From positions 62,001 to 126,000 of the forward strand of contig NZ_FOPM01000005.1 of NCBI RefSeq assembly GCF_900113485.1: DNA of 64,000 bases, read 5' to 3'. Shown here piece by piece: positions 8,089 through 17,647 of this stretch. The notes under the pieces are model-generated. The model was not told the DNA's origin and did no database searches. It worked only from the letters and a program-made list of their open reading frames with translations. Both the position numbers and the translations under genes were made by a program. Each line of letters opens with the position of its first letter. Within the stretch, counting starts at the first letter, position 1. This stretch comes from Methylobacterium gossipiicola. GTDB lineage: Bacteria; Pseudomonadota; Alphaproteobacteria; Rhizobiales; Beijerinckiaceae.

Positions 8089-9672
8089 ATGACAGACCCG
8101 AACCGCCGTGCCGTCGTCGCCGGCCTCGCCACCACCGGCCTGCTCGGCGGAGCGGTCCTGACCCGGGATGGGGCCGCCCGGGCGCAGGAGGGCGCTCCGA
8201 AGCCCTTCGGCTTTTCGGATGTCGAGCGTCGCGCCCGCGACCTCTCCAAGATCGCCTACACTGCGAAGGTGTCGCCCCTGCCGGCCGCCATCGCCAAGCT
8301 CGATTACGACGCCTGGCGCGACATCCGCTTCAAACCCGACAAGGCGTTCCTCGGCGCCGAAGGCAGCCCGTTCCGGCTCCAGCTGTTCCACCTCGGCTTC
8401 CTCTACGATCGGCCCGTGACGGTGAACCTCGTGCGCGGCGGGGTGGCGACGCCCATCGCGTATCAGGCGAGCCTGTTCGATATGGGCCGGACCAAGATCG
8501 ACAAGCCCCTGCCGGTGGATCTCGGCTTCGCGGGCCTGCGCATCCATTCGTTCTTGAACAGTCCGAAGGTGCTCGACGAACTCCTCGTGTTCCTGGGCGC
8601 CAGCTACTACCGCTTCCTCGGGCGCCACGAACTTTACGGTCTCTCGGCGCGTGGCCTCGCGGTGAACGTCGAAGGCGCGGGCGGCCCGGAGGAGTTCCCG
8701 GTGTTCCGCGAGTTCTGGGTGACGATGCCGGAGGCGAATGCAGACGCCCTGGTGATCGACGCGCTGCTCGACAGTCCCAGCCTGACGGGTGCGTTCCGCT
8801 TCACCGTGCATCCAGGCGACGAGACCACGGTCGCGGTGCAGTCCACCCTGTTTCCGCGCACGGACCTCGCCACCCTGGGCCTCGCCCCGCTCACCTCCAT
8901 GTACTTTATCGGCGAGAACGACCGGCGCCATTCCGACGATTACCGGCCCGAGCTCCACGATTCCGATGGGCTGCAAGTTGCGTCCGGCAGCGGCGAGTGG
9001 CTGTGGCGGCCCCTCGACAATCCGCATGCGCGGCGCTTCTCGAGTTTCGTCGATACCAATCCCAAGGGTTTCGGCCTGCTCCAGCGCGACCGGCGTTTCG
9101 AGTCCTACCAGGATCTGGAAGCCGGCTATCATCGGCGGCCCGGCTACTTCGTCGAGCCCGAGGGCGATTGGGGGGAGGGCGCCGTGATGCTGATGGAGTT
9201 GCCCACCGACACGGAGACGAACGACAACATCGTCGCCTGTTGGCGCCCGCGCCAGCCCTATCCGGCGGCTGAGCCGGTGCGCCTGTCCTACAGGGTGCGC
9301 AGCGTGGCGGACGAACCGCTCCATCCCGGCGCGCGGGTGGTGAACACCTTCGCGGCCGCCACGGTGGCGAGCGGCACCGCCAAGACCGAAGAGGCGAAAG
9401 GGGCGCTGAGCCGCCGGTTCCTCGTGGATTTCGCCGGGGGGGATCTCGCTTATTATCAGGCCGATCCGAGCCGGGTGGAGGTGGTTGCGAGTGCCGCGAA
9501 CGCCACCGTCACGGCGACGTCCCTGGTGGTCAATCCGCAGACCGGAGGCATGCGCGCCGCCATCGACGTCACCGTTTCGGCAGCCGGGCAGACGACCGAC
9601 CTGCGGGCGTTCCTGCGCGGCGGCGGTCGGGCGCTCTCGGAAACCTGGACCTATCCCTGGACCGCCGCGTGA
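8089..9672 (+). CDS. opgD: Periplasmic glucan biosynthesis protein (OpgG/OpgD family)
   Basis: A 527-residue MdoG/OpgG-family protein. These periplasmic proteins help build osmoregulated periplasmic glucans, probably by shaping or branching the beta-glucan backbone. The N-terminus MTDPNRRAVVAGLATTGLLG carries a twin-arginine signal, which is typical of OpgD rather than OpgG, with likely cleavage after ARAQ near residue 34. The conserved block begins FGFSDVERRARDLSKIAY and continues to the C-terminal immunoglobulin-like domain (YPWTAA end). The ATG at 8089 was chosen because it directly precedes the Tat signal. The following acetyltransferase overlaps its stop codon, so the two are co-transcribed. 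Confidence 0.9.
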   Translation: MTDPNRRAVVAGLATTGLLGGAVLTRDGAARAQEGAPKPFGFSDVERRARDLSKIAYTAKVSPLPAAIAKLDYDAWRDIRFKPDKAFLGAEGSPFRLQLFHLGFLYDRPVTVNLVRGGVATPIAYQASLFDMGRTKIDKPLPVDLGFAGLRIHSFLNSPKVLDELLVFLGASYYRFLGRHELYGLSARGLAVNVEGAGGPEEFPVFREFWVTMPEANADALVIDALLDSPSLTGAFRFTVHPGDETTVAVQSTLFPRTDLATLGLAPLTSMYFIGENDRRHSDDYRPELHDSDGLQVASGSGEWLWRPLDNPHARRFSSFVDTNPKGFGLLQRDRRFESYQDLEAGYHRRPGYFVEPEGDWGEGAVMLMELPTDTETNDNIVACWRPRQPYPAAEPVRLSYRVRSVADEPLHPGARVVNTFAAATVASGTAKTEEAKGALSRRFLVDFAGGDLAYYQADPSRVEVVASAANATVTATSLVVNPQTGGMRAAIDVTVSAAGQTTDLRAFLRGGGRALSETWTYPWTAA

Positions 9673-10163
9673 GCGCGGCCGCGCAGGGCCGGGAAACGAC
9701 GCCGGACATCGTTCTCCGTCCGGCGGGGATCGAGGATCTCGACGCCCTGGTCGCCCTGGAACATGCAGCCTTCGTGAGCGACCGGGCCGAACGCCGGGCG
9801 ATCCGCCACGCCATCCGGTCGCCAAGCATGACGGTGCTGGTGGCCCTGGCCGATGACGGGACGGGGCAGGAGGTTCTCGTCGGGGCCGCGACGTTGGAGC
9901 GCCGCAAGGGCAGCCGCAACGCGCGGCTCTCCTCCATCGCCATCGCGCCGTCGCGCGCGGGCCAGGGCCTCGGCGGTCTGGTTCTCGACGCGGCCGAAGC
10001 GGATGCGAAGGCCTACGGCCGCACGCATCTGCGTCTCGAAGTCCGGGCCGATAACGGCGCCGGAATCCGCCTGTACGAGCGGCGGGGGTATACGCGCTTT
10101 GCCGTCCTCGAAGATTATTACGAGGACGGCATGGAGGCCTGGCGCTACGTCAAGGCGCTGTGA
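9669..10163 (+). CDS. GNAT acetyltransferase, RimI-like
   Basis: A 164-residue GNAT protein. SIAIAPSRAGQGLGGLVLDA (about 94-113) is the acetyl-CoA pyrophosphate-binding motif, and LEVRADNGAGIRLYERRGYT is the motif-B region typical of RimI-type ribosomal-protein alanine acetyltransferases and their relatives. The GTG start at 9669 overlaps the opgD TGA by four bases (GTGA), which indicates translational coupling. The true substrate is unknown; RimI-like proteins without the rest of the tsaB-rimI cluster often act on other targets. A strong stem-loop follows its stop. Confidence 0.82.
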   Translation: MSAAAQGRETTPDIVLRPAGIEDLDALVALEHAAFVSDRAERRAIRHAIRSPSMTVLVALADDGTGQEVLVGAATLERRKGSRNARLSSIAIAPSRAGQGLGGLVLDAAEADAKAYGRTHLRLEVRADNGAGIRLYERRGYTRFAVLEDYYEDGMEAWRYVKAL

Positions 10164-10176
10164 CGCTTGATCGGGC

Positions 10177-10196
10177 GGCCCGGCTTTCGCCGGGCC
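10177..10196. terminator. Bidirectional terminator stem-loop
   Basis: GGCCCGGC (10177-10184), loop TTTC, GCCGGGCC (10189-10196): a perfect 8-bp stem between two convergent genes, the RimI-like gene and the small secreted protein. There is no long T-run on either side. Confidence 0.6.
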
Positions 10197-10217
10197 TGAT
10201 CTGTCGAGGTGGAACGC

Positions 10218-10457
10218 TTAGTCGCAAACCTCCTTGGTGACGGTCTTGCGGTCACCGACGTCGTTCTCACGCGTCACGGTCTTCGAGGAGCAGCCGTCAC
10301 CGCTCTCGCGGGTTTCCACGGTCTTGCGCTCGCTCGCGGGCCGCTCGACCACGACATCGGGACCGTCGCGGTGGATGACCGTGGTCTCGGCCTGGGCCAG
10401 GGCCGGGGCGCCGATGACGAGCGCCAGGGTGGCGGCGGCGAGAAGCGAAGAGCGCAT
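10218..10457 (-). CDS. Small secreted protein of unknown function (79 aa)
   Basis: I do not recognise a family. The ATG at 10457 is preceded by GGAG. The N-terminus MRSSLLAAATLALVIGAPAL is a clear Sec signal peptide, with likely cleavage after AQA near residue 22. The mature part is about 57 residues, highly charged, with repeated KTVT/KTVE patterns and two cysteines (one near residue 56, one at the penultimate position), which could form a disulfide. Similar short periplasmic proteins are common in Methylobacterium-like genomes. The 273 bases upstream contain only a GC-rich imperfect stem near 10653-10687, which may terminate glyS. Confidence 0.7.
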   Translation of the reverse strand: MRSSLLAAATLALVIGAPALAQAETTVIHRDGPDVVVERPASERKTVETRESGDGCSSKTVTRENDVGDRKTVTKEVCD

Positions 10458-10730
10458 CGAGAAAACTCCGTCAGGTAAATCTGCGCACCTAACGGGACAG
10501 TGCGGGGGACCGTTCCCAATGCTCCGCCGTTCTTGCGCAAATTCCCCAGGACCGATGACGTCGTACTGGCTGCGACGGATCGTGCGCGCGGGTCCCCGCA
10601 CCCTGCCGACGAGGGACAGGATGAGGTGTGACCGCTTCCGAGATCGACCACACCTCACCCCAACCCTTTCCTTCCAGGGGAGGGAGCCCGTCGCGCTTCA
10701 CCGATCCGTGGCGATTATTTGAAGACGATC

Positions 10731-12854
10731 TCAGCCTTCGATGCGGGAAAAGTCCGCGACTTCGCGAGTGGCGGCCCGCAGGGCGTTGAGGAGGGCGAGG
10801 CGGTTGCGGCGCAGGGCCGGATCGTCGGCGTTCACCGTGACCTTGTCGAAGAACGCATCGACGGGCGCGCGCAGGCTCGACAGGGCCCGCATGGCCCCGG
10901 CGAAATCCTCCGCCGCGACGGCCTTCGAGGCCGCCTCGCGCGCCGAGACGAGGGCGTCCGAAAGGGCACGCTCCTCGGGCTCGCCCTGCGCCGCCAGGCC
11001 TGCATCGGGTGCGTCCTCATAGGTGCGCCCGTCCTTCTTCTCCTCGATGCGCAGGATGTTGGCTGCGCGCTTGTAGCCGGCGAGGAGGTTCTTGCCGTCC
11101 TCGGTTTCGAGAAATTGGCCCAGCGCCTCAACGCGGCGCACCACCATCAGAAGGTCGTCCTGGCCCGGCAGAGCGAACACGGCGTCGATGAGATCGTGGC
11201 GGGCGCCCTGGTCGCGGAGGTAGACTTTTAGACGATCGGCGAAGAAGGCCAGGAGGTCGGTGAGATAATTAGTCTTCGTCTTGGCAGGCGCGTCAGCGGA
11301 CTTGTGAGACAAAGCTTGACCGGCAGCGTCGAACTGCTCCAGCAGCCTCAATCTCACCTGCCGCTCGGTGATCAGCCGAATCACGCCCAAGGCCGCACGC
11401 CGCAGGGCATATGGGTCCTTGCTGCCCGTTGGCTTCTCGTCGATGGCCCAGAACCCGACCAGTGTGTCGAGCTTGTCGGCCAGCGCCACGGCGATGGCGA
11501 CGGGATCGGTCGGGACGCGGTCTGAGGGACCGACCGGCTTATAGTGATCCTCGACCGCAGCCGCGATGCTCGCGTGTTCGCCCTGCAGAGCCGCATATGT
11601 CCGGCCCATGAGGCCCTGAAGCTCGGGAAACTCGCCGACCATCTCGGTGACGAGATCGGCCTTGGCCAAGCGCGCCGCGCGCTCCGCGAAATCGGCGTCG
11701 GCTCCGACCAGCGGTGCGAGTTCCCGCGCGAGAGCCGCGATGCGCTTCACCCGTTCGCCCTGCGTGCCAAGCTTTTCGTGGAACACGATGGTGTCGAGCT
11801 TCGGCATCCGGTCTTCGAGCTTGATCGCCTTGTCGGTCTCCCAGAAGAACTTCGCGTCCGACAGGCGCGCGCGGACGACGCGCTCGTTGCCGGCCGTGAT
11901 GGCCACCCCCCCGTCGCTGGCGACGAGGTTCGAGGTGAGGATGAAGGCCGGGGCGAGACGGTCCGAACCGGCTTCGCGCAGCACGAAGCACTTCTGGTTC
12001 GCCCGGATCGTCGCCCGGATGGCCTCGGCCGGGATGTCGAGGAAGGCGGGGTCGAAGGTACCGAGGAGCACCACGGGCCATTCGACGAGGCCCGCCACCT
12101 CTTCGAGCAGGCCCTCGTCCTCCACGAGTTCGAGGCCGCGCGCGAAGGCGAGGTCGCGGGCGTCGTGCAGGATGATGTCTTTGCGCCGATCCGCGTCGAG
12201 CACGACCTTGGCGCGCTCCAGGGCGGCGACGTAATCGTCGAAGCGGCGGACCTCGATGGGCTCGGGCGCGAGGAAGCGGTGGCCGTAAGTGGTGGTCCCG
12301 GCCGCGATGCCGTCGATGCTGAACGGCACCACCTCGGGCGTCTCGGTCTCGGGGCCGAAGGTGGCGACGATGGATTGCAGCGGGCGCACCCAGCGCAAGG
12401 CACCGGGCTGGGCGGACGCCTTGCCCCAGCGCATGGATTTCGGCCACGGGAACGCCCGGATGATCGCCGGCAGGATCTCGGCCAGGACATCGAGGGTGTC
12501 GCGGCCGGGCTTCTCGATGACGGCGACGTAGAACTCACCCTTCTTCGGATCGGAAACGACCGTCGCCTGATCGAGGCTGGCGAGGCCCGAACTCTTGAGG
12601 AAGCCCTGCACCGCCCCGTCGGGCGCGCCGACGCGGGGGCCTTTTCGCTCCTCACGCACATCCTTGCCGCGCGCCGGCAGGCCGGCGATGTGTAGGGCGA
12701 GGCGGCGCGGCGTCGCGAACGCCTTGGCGCCGTCATAGAGGAAGCCGCGCTCAACCAGCGCGTCCGTGACGAGCTTCTTCAAGTCCTCCGCCGCGCGCCG
12801 CTGCATGCGGGCGGGGATTTCTTCGGAGCGGAGTTCAAGGAGCAGATCGGGCAT
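10731..12854 (-). CDS. glyS: Glycyl-tRNA synthetase beta subunit
   Basis: A 707-residue beta subunit of the alpha2-beta2 glycyl-tRNA synthetase. It starts [20 protein letters not shown], the hallmark N-terminus, and contains the HD-like region and the C-terminal anticodon-binding domain ending [20 protein letters not shown]. The subunit recognises tRNA-Gly; catalysis is by GlyQ, encoded 1.6 kb upstream on the same strand. The two are separated by an EamA transporter and a secreted protein, so they may form one operon with two inserted genes. Only 46 bases separate its start from the transporter stop. Confidence 0.97.
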   Translation of the reverse strand: MPDLLLELRSEEIPARMQRRAAEDLKKLVTDALVERGFLYDGAKAFATPRRLALHIAGLPARGKDVREERKGPRVGAPDGAVQGFLKSSGLASLDQATVVSDPKKGEFYVAVIEKPGRDTLDVLAEILPAIIRAFPWPKSMRWGKASAQPGALRWVRPLQSIVATFGPETETPEVVPFSIDGIAAGTTTYGHRFLAPEPIEVRRFDDYVAALERAKVVLDADRRKDIILHDARDLAFARGLELVEDEGLLEEVAGLVEWPVVLLGTFDPAFLDIPAEAIRATIRANQKCFVLREAGSDRLAPAFILTSNLVASDGGVAITAGNERVVRARLSDAKFFWETDKAIKLEDRMPKLDTIVFHEKLGTQGERVKRIAALARELAPLVGADADFAERAARLAKADLVTEMVGEFPELQGLMGRTYAALQGEHASIAAAVEDHYKPVGPSDRVPTDPVAIAVALADKLDTLVGFWAIDEKPTGSKDPYALRRAALGVIRLITERQVRLRLLEQFDAAGQALSHKSADAPAKTKTNYLTDLLAFFADRLKVYLRDQGARHDLIDAVFALPGQDDLLMVVRRVEALGQFLETEDGKNLLAGYKRAANILRIEEKKDGRTYEDAPDAGLAAQGEPEERALSDALVSAREAASKAVAAEDFAGAMRALSSLRAPVDAFFDKVTVNADDPALRRNRLALLNALRAATREVADFSRIEG

Positions 12855-12900
12855 GGGCAGGCAATAAGACGGGCCGAACGGGGTGTCGAGGGGTGCGGCC

Positions 12901-13731
12901 TCACCCCGAGAGGGCGAGGCACGCGGCCCCCAGGGTGATGGCGCAGCAGCTCGCCAGACGCCGGGCCGTCAGCTCCTCGCCGAGGAACAGACGGGCGATG
13001 ACGGCGGCGAAGACCACGCTGGTCTCGCGCAGAGCCGAGACCGCCCCCATGGCGTCGTGCTGCATCGCCCAGATGACGATGCCGTAGGCCAGGATGGCGG
13101 CGAATCCGCCGCCGAGGCCCCACAGGGTCTGGCTCATTGTGGCGCGGGGAATGCCCCGCGACCACGCGACGACGAGGAGCGGCAGGACGAGGCACCACGA
13201 CAGGGACATCGCCGCCGTGTAGGCGATGGCGTCCCCCGCCAGCCGCACGCCGATGCCGTCCACCACGGTGTAGGCTGCGATGAAGATGCCCGTCAGGATG
13301 GCGACGGGCAGCGCCTTAAGGTGGAACCCCGTGCGGAGGGCGAGGGACAGGATCCCGGCCGAGACCAGACCGATGCCGAGGCAGGCCGTAGGGCCAAGGC
13401 GCTCGCCGGCCACCCCGGCGGCGGCCAAAGCCACGAGGACCGGCGACGCGCCCCGGGCGATGGCATAGGTCTCGCCGAGCTCGCCCGCGCGGTAGGTTGC
13501 CGTGAGGGCGAACATGTAGCCGAGGTGGAGCCCGCCGGACGCGGCGGCATAGGGCCAGCTCGCGGGCGCCGGCAGGGGTAGAACCAACAGGGCCACAGCG
13601 GACGCGGCCGCCATGCCGAGGCACATCAGGGCCGAGGCCCAGAGCCGGTCGAGGCCGCCGCGCAGGACGGCGTTCCAGCCCGCGTGAAGGGCGGCCGCGC
13701 AGAGAACCGCCGCGATGACGGGGGCGCTCAT
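12901..13731 (-). CDS. EamA/DMT-family transporter
   Basis: A 276-residue inner-membrane protein with about ten hydrophobic helices arranged as two EamA repeats. The start is [20 protein letters not shown], the usual opening of the family (HAxWN). Drug/metabolite transporters of this type export amino acids, metabolites or drugs, but the substrate cannot be told from sequence. It sits between glyS and a secreted protein gene on the same strand, separated from the latter by only 10 bases, which suggests co-transcription. Confidence 0.88.
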   Translation of the reverse strand: MSAPVIAAVLCAAALHAGWNAVLRGGLDRLWASALMCLGMAAASAVALLVLPLPAPASWPYAAASGGLHLGYMFALTATYRAGELGETYAIARGASPVLVALAAAGVAGERLGPTACLGIGLVSAGILSLALRTGFHLKALPVAILTGIFIAAYTVVDGIGVRLAGDAIAYTAAMSLSWCLVLPLLVVAWSRGIPRATMSQTLWGLGGGFAAILAYGIVIWAMQHDAMGAVSALRETSVVFAAVIARLFLGEELTARRLASCCAITLGAACLALSG

Positions 13732-13741
13732 GCGGCCACCG

Positions 13742-14188
13742 TCAGTGGGTGTCTCCCTTCAGGAGGGCCGACAGCACCCAGCTCGGTTCACCCATCGAGC
13801 GAACCTCGTCGATACGCCAGACACCGTCCTCGCGGACCACCGTGTAGACGAGGCGCTGCGGCCGGTCGTCGACGAGGCTCACATCGACCTCCGCCCGCGC
13901 CGGACCGGCACGCGTCTCGACGAAGCTGACATCGCCGGTGACGTCGCGGGCGACGGGTTCGTGGTTCACCCGATAATCGAAGGTCAGAGCGCCCCCGGAT
14001 CGTGGTCGCACATCTGCGCCGAACAGGGCCCGCAGGCGGGTGGTGTGGAGGGGGGACGCGCCTGCCCCGGGCTCGGCATAGAGACGGCGAACCACGTCGG
14101 TGGGCGTTTCGTCCGCCAGGGCCGGACCGGCCAAGGCGGACAGACAAACGGCGATGATGCCCGCCCGCCCGATCCAATCCATCCGCAT
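13742..14188 (-). CDS. Secreted protein of unknown function (possibly DUF3828-like)
   Basis: A 148-residue protein with a Sec signal peptide (IGRAGIIAVCLSALAGPALA, cleavage near residue 25) followed by a compact domain beginning TPTDVVRRLYAEP and ending with a VVREDGVWRIDEVR segment. That pattern resembles DUF3828 and NTF2-like periplasmic proteins, which measure or bind unknown ligands; I give this assignment only moderate weight. The ATG at 14188 has GAGG about eight bases upstream; a second in-frame ATG is at 14182. It precedes the EamA gene by 10 bases. Confidence 0.65.
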   Translation of the reverse strand: MRMDWIGRAGIIAVCLSALAGPALADETPTDVVRRLYAEPGAGASPLHTTRLRALFGADVRPRSGGALTFDYRVNHEPVARDVTGDVSFVETRAGPARAEVDVSLVDDRPQRLVYTVVREDGVWRIDEVRSMGEPSWVLSALLKGDTH

Positions 14189-14254
14189 CCCCCGTGCCTC
14201 ATCGGGATCCCGAAGGGATTACCCCTCCGGCGAAAGTCGGGCAGAGCCCGGCAT

Positions 14255-14460
14255 CCTCGTGCTGTGACGCAATCACTTCGTTCATGCGCCAGAGCACGAG
14301 GCTTTTGTTTTGCATCAATTTTCCCAGACTCGGCTGAAGCCTCCGTCTGGATTGATGCACTAGACCAGACCTCAATAAACCCGACCCATCGAGGTCTGCC
14401 CGCGCGGCGGCTCTCGACCGCCGGACCTCCTTCGAGCCCAACCCTCGGTTTGGCTCGAAG
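14255..14460. other. Run of four stem-loops downstream of glyQ
   Basis: Four perfect inverted repeats follow one another. A: CCTCGTGCT (14255-14263) with AGCACGAGG (14293-14301), then a T-rich CTTTTGTTTTG on the + strand. B: TGCATCAAT (14311-14319) with ATTGATGCA (14351-14359), nested around CCAGAC (14324-14329) and GTCTGG (14345-14350). C: CAGACCTC (14366-14373) with GAGGTCTG (14391-14398). D: CTTCGAGCC (14430-14438) with GGCTCGAAG (14452-14460). D lies just after the glyQ stop and may be its terminator. A to C could be an RNA or operator cluster for the downstream secreted-protein gene. Confidence 0.6.
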
Positions 14461-14474
14461 AAGAGGTGGTCTGA

Positions 14475-15404
14475 TCAGGCTGCGCCGCCGCCCGCCGTCC
14501 GGAGGTAGGCCGCGCCGCACGCCTTCGCGAGCTCGCGCACCCGCAGGATGTAGCTCTGCCGCTCCGTCACGGAGATCACCCCGCGCGCGTCGAGGAGGTT
14601 GAACACGTGGCTGGCCTTGATGCACTGGTCGTAGGCCGGCTGCGCCATCCGGTGCGGGCCGGCCTCGTCCGTCGGCGCCCCGGCGTCGAGGTAGCTCCGG
14701 CACGCCTTCTCGGCGTCGGTGAACTGCCGGAACAGCATCGCGGTGTCGGCGGCTTCGAAATTGTGGCGCGAATATTCCTGCTCCGATTGTAGGAAGACGT
14801 CGCCATACGTGACCTTGTCGTCGCCTTCACCGCCGTTGAAGTTCAGGTCGTAGACGTTCTCGACGCCCTGAACGTACATGGCGAGGCGTTCGAGGCCGTA
14901 GGTCAGTTCGCCCGCCACGGGCGCGCATTCGACGCCGGCCACCTGCTGGAAATAGGTGAACTGGCTGACTTCCATGCCGTCGCACCAGCATTCCCAGCCG
15001 AGGCCCCAGGCGCCCAGGGTCGGGCTCTCCCAATCATCCTCGACGAAGCGGATGTCGTGGAGCTTGAGATCGACCCCGATGGCATCGAGGGAAGCGAGGT
15101 AGAGTTCCTGAAGGTTCTCCGGGTTCGGCTTCAGGATCACCTGGAACTGGTAATAGTGCTGCAGCCGGTTGGGGTTCTCGCCGTAACGCCCGTCCTTCGG
15201 GCGGCGCGACGGCTGAACGTAGGCCGCCCTCCAGGGCTTCGGCCCGAGGGCCCGCAGGGTGGTCGCCGGGTGGAAGGTGCCGGCGCCCACTTCCATGTCG
15301 TAGGGCTGCAGGATCACGCAGCCCTGCGCCGCCCAGAACCGCTGCAGCGTCAGGATCAGCCCCTGGAACGAGGTTTGGGGCGAGAGATCGACGGCGCTCG
15401 ACAT
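14475..15404 (-). CDS. glyQ: Glycyl-tRNA synthetase alpha subunit
   Basis: A 309-residue class II catalytic alpha subunit that activates glycine and charges tRNA-Gly together with GlyS. It carries the family signatures [39 protein letters not shown] (motif 2 region) and [19 protein letters not shown] (motif 3). I chose the ATG at 15404; a TTG two codons upstream is less likely. A stem-loop (14430-14460) lies immediately after the stop, and the next gene starts about 290 bases on, so expression of glyS may partly depend on read-through or another promoter. Confidence 0.97.
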   Translation of the reverse strand: MSSAVDLSPQTSFQGLILTLQRFWAAQGCVILQPYDMEVGAGTFHPATTLRALGPKPWRAAYVQPSRRPKDGRYGENPNRLQHYYQFQVILKPNPENLQELYLASLDAIGVDLKLHDIRFVEDDWESPTLGAWGLGWECWCDGMEVSQFTYFQQVAGVECAPVAGELTYGLERLAMYVQGVENVYDLNFNGGEGDDKVTYGDVFLQSEQEYSRHNFEAADTAMLFRQFTDAEKACRSYLDAGAPTDEAGPHRMAQPAYDQCIKASHVFNLLDARGVISVTERQSYILRVRELAKACGAAYLRTAGGGAA

Positions 15405-15539
15405 GGGCAATCCGGTCCGGAAACGGGCGGCCAGCGTTTAAGAGGCGGGCCGGGGGTGTCAAGCGAAGTCCGTGTGCCGTCGCACGCAATTCCGACACAT
15501 TTGGCGTGGGCTGCCGGAACTGTCACGCTCCCTGCCAAG

Positions 15540-15598
15540 TTGATCCAGCAATCACGCAGTCTTCGCCGTCGCGATCGACCGGCGACCAATTGGATCAA
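15540..15598. repeat. Inverted repeat upstream of small secreted protein gene
   Basis: TTGATCC (15540-15546) and GGATCAA (15592-15598) form a perfect 7-bp inverted repeat separated by 45 bases, ending six bases before the ATG at 15605. It could be a paired regulator site or a long-range stem sequestering the start region. No Shine-Dalgarno sequence is evident between the second arm and the ATG. Confidence 0.4.
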
Positions 15599-15604
15599 CG
15601 CGCC

Positions 15605-15844
15605 ATGCGCTCGTCTTTCGCAGTGTTCACCGCCATCGCCGCCGCATCCCTTGTCGCCACCCCGCTGGTGATGAGTGCCTCCAACGCCTTCGCGACCCAG
15701 GAAAACCCCGCCGCCGTGACCATGCCGGCGCCGATCACCACCATCGAGGTCGTGACCGTGCCGGCCCCGGTTCAGGCCGAGACCTGCACCCGCAAGGTCC
15801 GGGTCGTGTATGCCGGTTACGGCAGCGAAGCCTGCGCGCGCTGA
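15605..15844 (+). CDS. Small secreted protein of unknown function (79 aa)
   Basis: No recognised family. The ATG at 15605 opens MRSSFAVFTAIAAASLVATP, a Sec signal peptide with likely cleavage near residue 30 (NAFA). The mature part is about 50 residues, rich in Pro, Val and Thr, and ends with a Cys-containing segment (CTRKVRVVYAGYGSEACAR) whose two cysteines are 16 residues apart and may pair. It is the same length as the secreted protein at 10218-10457 but not obviously related beyond the MRSS start. It is convergent with the protease gene, with a terminator stem between them. Confidence 0.68.
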   Translation: MRSSFAVFTAIAAASLVATPLVMSASNAFATQENPAAVTMPAPITTIEVVTVPAPVQAETCTRKVRVVYAGYGSEACAR

Positions 15845-15855
15845 ACGCTGGGATT

Positions 15856-15874
15856 TGCCGGGCTTGGCCCGGCA
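15856..15874. terminator. Bidirectional terminator stem-loop
   Basis: TGCCGGGC (15856-15863), loop TTG, GCCCGGCA (15867-15874): a perfect 8-bp stem between the convergent small secreted protein gene and the S49 protease gene. It is not followed by a T-run. Confidence 0.55.
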
Positions 15875-15914
15875 TCCGCCGAAGGGATGATCTTTCGGTA
15901 TTCCGGAACGGCCT

Positions 15915-16775
15915 TCAAAGACCGAATCGGGCCCAAGCCGTGCGCTCCTCGATGGCCGCGATGGCTTCGCCGGCCAAGCCGGCGGTGCTTCCGGGACCGG
16001 CTCGCCGCAGGATGCGAGCGATGAGCGAACCCTTCTTCTCGGCGATCATCACCAGTTCCACGTCCGCGCCGAAACGGGCGCGGAGGCTGGACCGCGCATC
16101 GCCCAACCCGTCCACGAGGCCGAGGCTCACGGCTTGGCGCCCGGTCCACACCGCCCCGGTGAACAGGTTCTCGCCGTTCGGATCGAGGCCGGAACGGCGC
16201 CCTCGGACCAGGGTCGTGAACAGATCCTGTACGTCGGCCTGAATCCGCTTAAGACGGGCGATGTCGTCGGGGTTCTCCGGCCGGAACGGATCGAGCATCG
16301 CCTTGGCCTCGCCCTGCGTGTGCACGCGGCGCTCGACGCCGAGGCGTTCGATGAAGCGGTCGAACCCGAAACCCGCCGAGACCACGCCGATGGACCCGAT
16401 GAGGGAGGTGGGGTCGGCTACGATCTCGTCGGCCGCGCAGGCGATCATATAGCCGCCCGAGGCCGCCACATCCTCCACGAAGGCATAGACCGGAAGGGAT
16501 TTTTCGGCGGCGAGCGCCCGGATGCGCTGATGGATGAGGTGCGATTGCGCCGGAGAGCCGCCGGGCGAGTTGATCACCAGGGCCACGGCCGCGATGCGCG
16601 GCGTCGCGAAGGCCCGCTCCAGGGGAGCGGCAAGGCTCGCCATGGAGAGACCCTGCCGGAACGGCGACACCGCTCCGATGGCGCCATCGAGACGCACCAC
16701 CGCGACCCGGGGCTTGCGCTTGCGCCAGCGCGCGGGAAGGAGCGACCGCAGCCCGGCCGGGATCGTGAATGCCAT
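15915..16775 (-). CDS. sppA: S49-family signal peptide peptidase SppA-like
   Basis: A 286-residue serine protease of the SppA/SohB family, which degrades signal peptides and other membrane-embedded peptides. VVRLDGAIG opens the domain, VINSPGGSPAQSHLIHQRIR forms the oxyanion region, and Ser in VEDVAASGGYMIACAADEIV is the nucleophile. The general-base lysine is probably in TQGEAKAMLDPF. It is of the short, single-domain form. Only a weakly hydrophobic N-terminus is present, so membrane attachment is uncertain. It lies about 90 bases downstream of the TrmN6-like methyltransferase gene on the same strand. Confidence 0.9.
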   Translation of the reverse strand: MAFTIPAGLRSLLPARWRKRKPRVAVVRLDGAIGAVSPFRQGLSMASLAAPLERAFATPRIAAVALVINSPGGSPAQSHLIHQRIRALAAEKSLPVYAFVEDVAASGGYMIACAADEIVADPTSLIGSIGVVSAGFGFDRFIERLGVERRVHTQGEAKAMLDPFRPENPDDIARLKRIQADVQDLFTTLVRGRRSGLDPNGENLFTGAVWTGRQAVSLGLVDGLGDARSSLRARFGADVELVMIAEKKGSLIARILRRAGPGSTAGLAGEAIAAIEERTAWARFGL

Positions 16776-16864
16776 GATGTCTCGTCAGGATAAGGACGCG
16801 GAAGCCGCGCGGGACGGGTGGGTTCTCTCAAAGATGGGTCGTGGTCCCGACTTCGCCAACGCGC

Positions 16865-17647
16865 TCAGGGCGCGTCGCCGTCTTCGATCCAGGCCGTGCC
16901 CGATGCCAGCGCCATGGCGACGGGTGTGAACGATCCGTCCTGGGCGTGCAGCACGAGGGGCGCGGCCAGGGTGAACGGCGCCCGGCTCCCCTTCACGGCC
17001 GAGATGAGGACTCGAATCGCCGGGCCCGCGGCGTGAGCCTGCACGGGGCGGACCAAAATGGCGCCGAACCGGCCCCGCAGGGCGTCGAGGCAGTCCGGCA
17101 AGGCATCGGCGCGGTGGATCATCCCGAGGCGTCCCCGGGGGCGCAGAAGTTCGACGCAGGTTCGTAGCCAGCCGTCGAGGCCGTTCACCGGAAAGGTGTG
17201 CGCCGCAGCCTTGCCGGCGACGGGGGATGCCCGGTGCCGACCGGTCTCGAAGAACGGCGGGTTGGTCAGAACGAGGTCGGCGAGGGCCGGCACGAGGCCG
17301 GCGGCGCGGCGCTCGTTTCCCCGCGCGAGCACGTCTGCGGCGATGATGGTGGTTCGGTCCGACACTCCGTTCAGGGTCGCGTTGTCCCAGGCGAGGGCGG
17401 CGAGATCCGGGTCGCGCTCGACCAGGATCACGCGACAATCCGGTGCCCGGAGGGCGACGGCGAGGCCCACGGCCCCCGTGGCGGCGCCGACATCGCAGAC
17501 GGTGAGGCCCGGGGAGGGCCGGACGAGGCTCGCGAGCAACGCCGCATCCGTACCTGCGCGATGGGCGCCGCGTTCGGGCTGGCGCAGCCGCAGGCGGCCT
17601 CCGAGCCAGGAAGCGGACGCGGCCGGCTCAGGCGTCGCGCAGTTCAT
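16865..17647 (-). CDS. SAM-dependent methyltransferase, TrmN6-like
   Basis: A 260-residue class I methyltransferase. The SAM-binding motif is VCDVGAATGAVGLAVALR, and LVLTNPPFF is the NPPF motif of N6-adenine and related amino-group methyltransferases. This fits COG4123, whose E. coli member TrmN6 methylates A37 of tRNA1-Val. The ATG at 17647 lies inside the end of the upstream DUF2007 gene, which overlaps it by 20 bases, so the two are translationally coupled. DUF2007, this gene and sppA form one operon, divergent from a polyprenyl synthase; I recall similar neighbourhoods in other alphaproteobacteria. Confidence 0.87.
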   Translation of the reverse strand: MNCATPEPAASASWLGGRLRLRQPERGAHRAGTDAALLASLVRPSPGLTVCDVGAATGAVGLAVALRAPDCRVILVERDPDLAALAWDNATLNGVSDRTTIIAADVLARGNERRAAGLVPALADLVLTNPPFFETGRHRASPVAGKAAAHTFPVNGLDGWLRTCVELLRPRGRLGMIHRADALPDCLDALRGRFGAILVRPVQAHAAGPAIRVLISAVKGSRAPFTLAAPLVLHAQDGSFTPVAMALASGTAWIEDGDAP

